Assembly (NCBI RefSeq): GCF_039621805.1
Contig: NZ_CP155073.1
Coordinates: 2,542,001-2,606,000 of the forward strand
From: Paraburkholderia sp. PREW-6R
GTDB taxonomy: Bacteria > Pseudomonadota > Gammaproteobacteria > Burkholderiales > Burkholderiaceae
Direction of reading: 5' to 3'
Length of the DNA stretch: 64,000 nt
A model generated the notes under the pieces. It did not search any database. It was not told the origin of the DNA and worked only from the letters and a program-made list of their open reading frames with translations. Below are positions 63,806 through 64,000 of the stretch, one piece after another. Each line of letters starts with the position of its first letter. The first letter of the stretch is position 1. The position numbers and the translations under genes are program-made.

Positions 63806-64000
63806 TTGCCAACGGCCAGCGCAAGTTCGACGGCATAGAGTCTGACCGTCGGCCCGCTCAGGCGGCCGTGGTTTCGAAACGATGCGCGCAAGTGCTTGAC
63901 CCAACGCATGATGTGCCGCGCCACTGCGCACAGCATGCGTAACGTTCCAGACGAACGCCGGCGCGCCCAACGGCAAGCGCCGGCATCCGCGGCCCGTTCA
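63806..64000. other. Right window edge, nothing recognised
   Basis: 195 bases without a supported gene. A 62-codon minus-strand ORF overlaps the end of the EthD-like gene and is not accepted. Confidence 0.4.

Noticed and set aside
63748..63936. 62-codon minus-strand ORF at the right edge
   Set aside because: Overlaps the end of the EthD-like gene, no ribosome site, no recognisable motif.

Overview
The window is a high-GC chromosomal segment of a beta-proteobacterium of the Burkholderiaceae, most likely Paraburkholderia or a close relative. This is inferred from the gene families and gene orders (rpoZ-gmk-yicC with spoT, rph-rdgB-hemW, a rib-nusB cluster with a degenerate GTP cyclohydrolase domain, an OpcP-type general porin). 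It was read by eye with no database search, so species cannot be fixed. No insertion sequence, prophage, CRISPR array or rRNA operon was seen.

Layout. 1-5.5 kb: a purine-base catabolism operon on the plus strand (truncated xdhB, xdhC, an adenine deaminase-type gene, guaD) that feeds adenine and guanine into xanthine oxidation. 5.7-23 kb: a nearly complete aryl polyene (APE) pigment cluster. Fifteen recognised genes and one 28-codon ORF run leftwards in a tightly overlapping operon from apeC to a small lipoprotein gene; a flavin-dependent halogenase-like gene and a divergent methyltransferase lie beyond its end. It encodes ketosynthases, a chain-length-factor-like protein, two acyl carrier proteins, ketoreductase, two dehydratase-type domains (one fused to the acyl ligase), thioesterase, two acyltransferases, a glycosyltransferase, a LolA-like carrier and an MMPL exporter. 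23.5-24.3 kb: a yybP-ykoY manganese riboswitch in front of a Gdt1/UPF0016 cation transporter gene.

24.3-38 kb: housekeeping and accessory genes (DUF4136 lipoprotein, pepN, fbp, tRNA-Thr, a UvrA paralogue without the UvrB-binding region, a 49-codon gene, a secreted chorismate mutase, a DnaQ/GIY-YIG fusion nuclease, an 80-codon gene, a porin), plus a candidate small RNA on the minus strand at about 36.3 kb. 38-47 kb: greB, two identical tRNA-Arg genes, a DUF2591 gene, the spoT/rpoZ/gmk/yicC group, then rph-rdgB-hemW and tRNA-Ser. 47-57 kb: a Bcr/CflA exporter, an EVE/PUA-like protein, hemL, and the riboflavin genes ribD-ribE-ribBX-ribH with nusB and an aminotransferase. 57-64 kb: a lytic transglycosylase, ubiD, a LysE exporter, a Tyr/Gly/Pro-rich secreted protein, a DUF2520 dehydrogenase and an EthD-like protein.

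The best candidates for new biology are in the APE cluster (ligase-dehydratase fusion, extra ketosynthase, halogenase-like enzyme, absent ammonia-lyase with a 28-codon ORF in the apeJ-apeK junction) and the candidate small RNA upstream of the porin.
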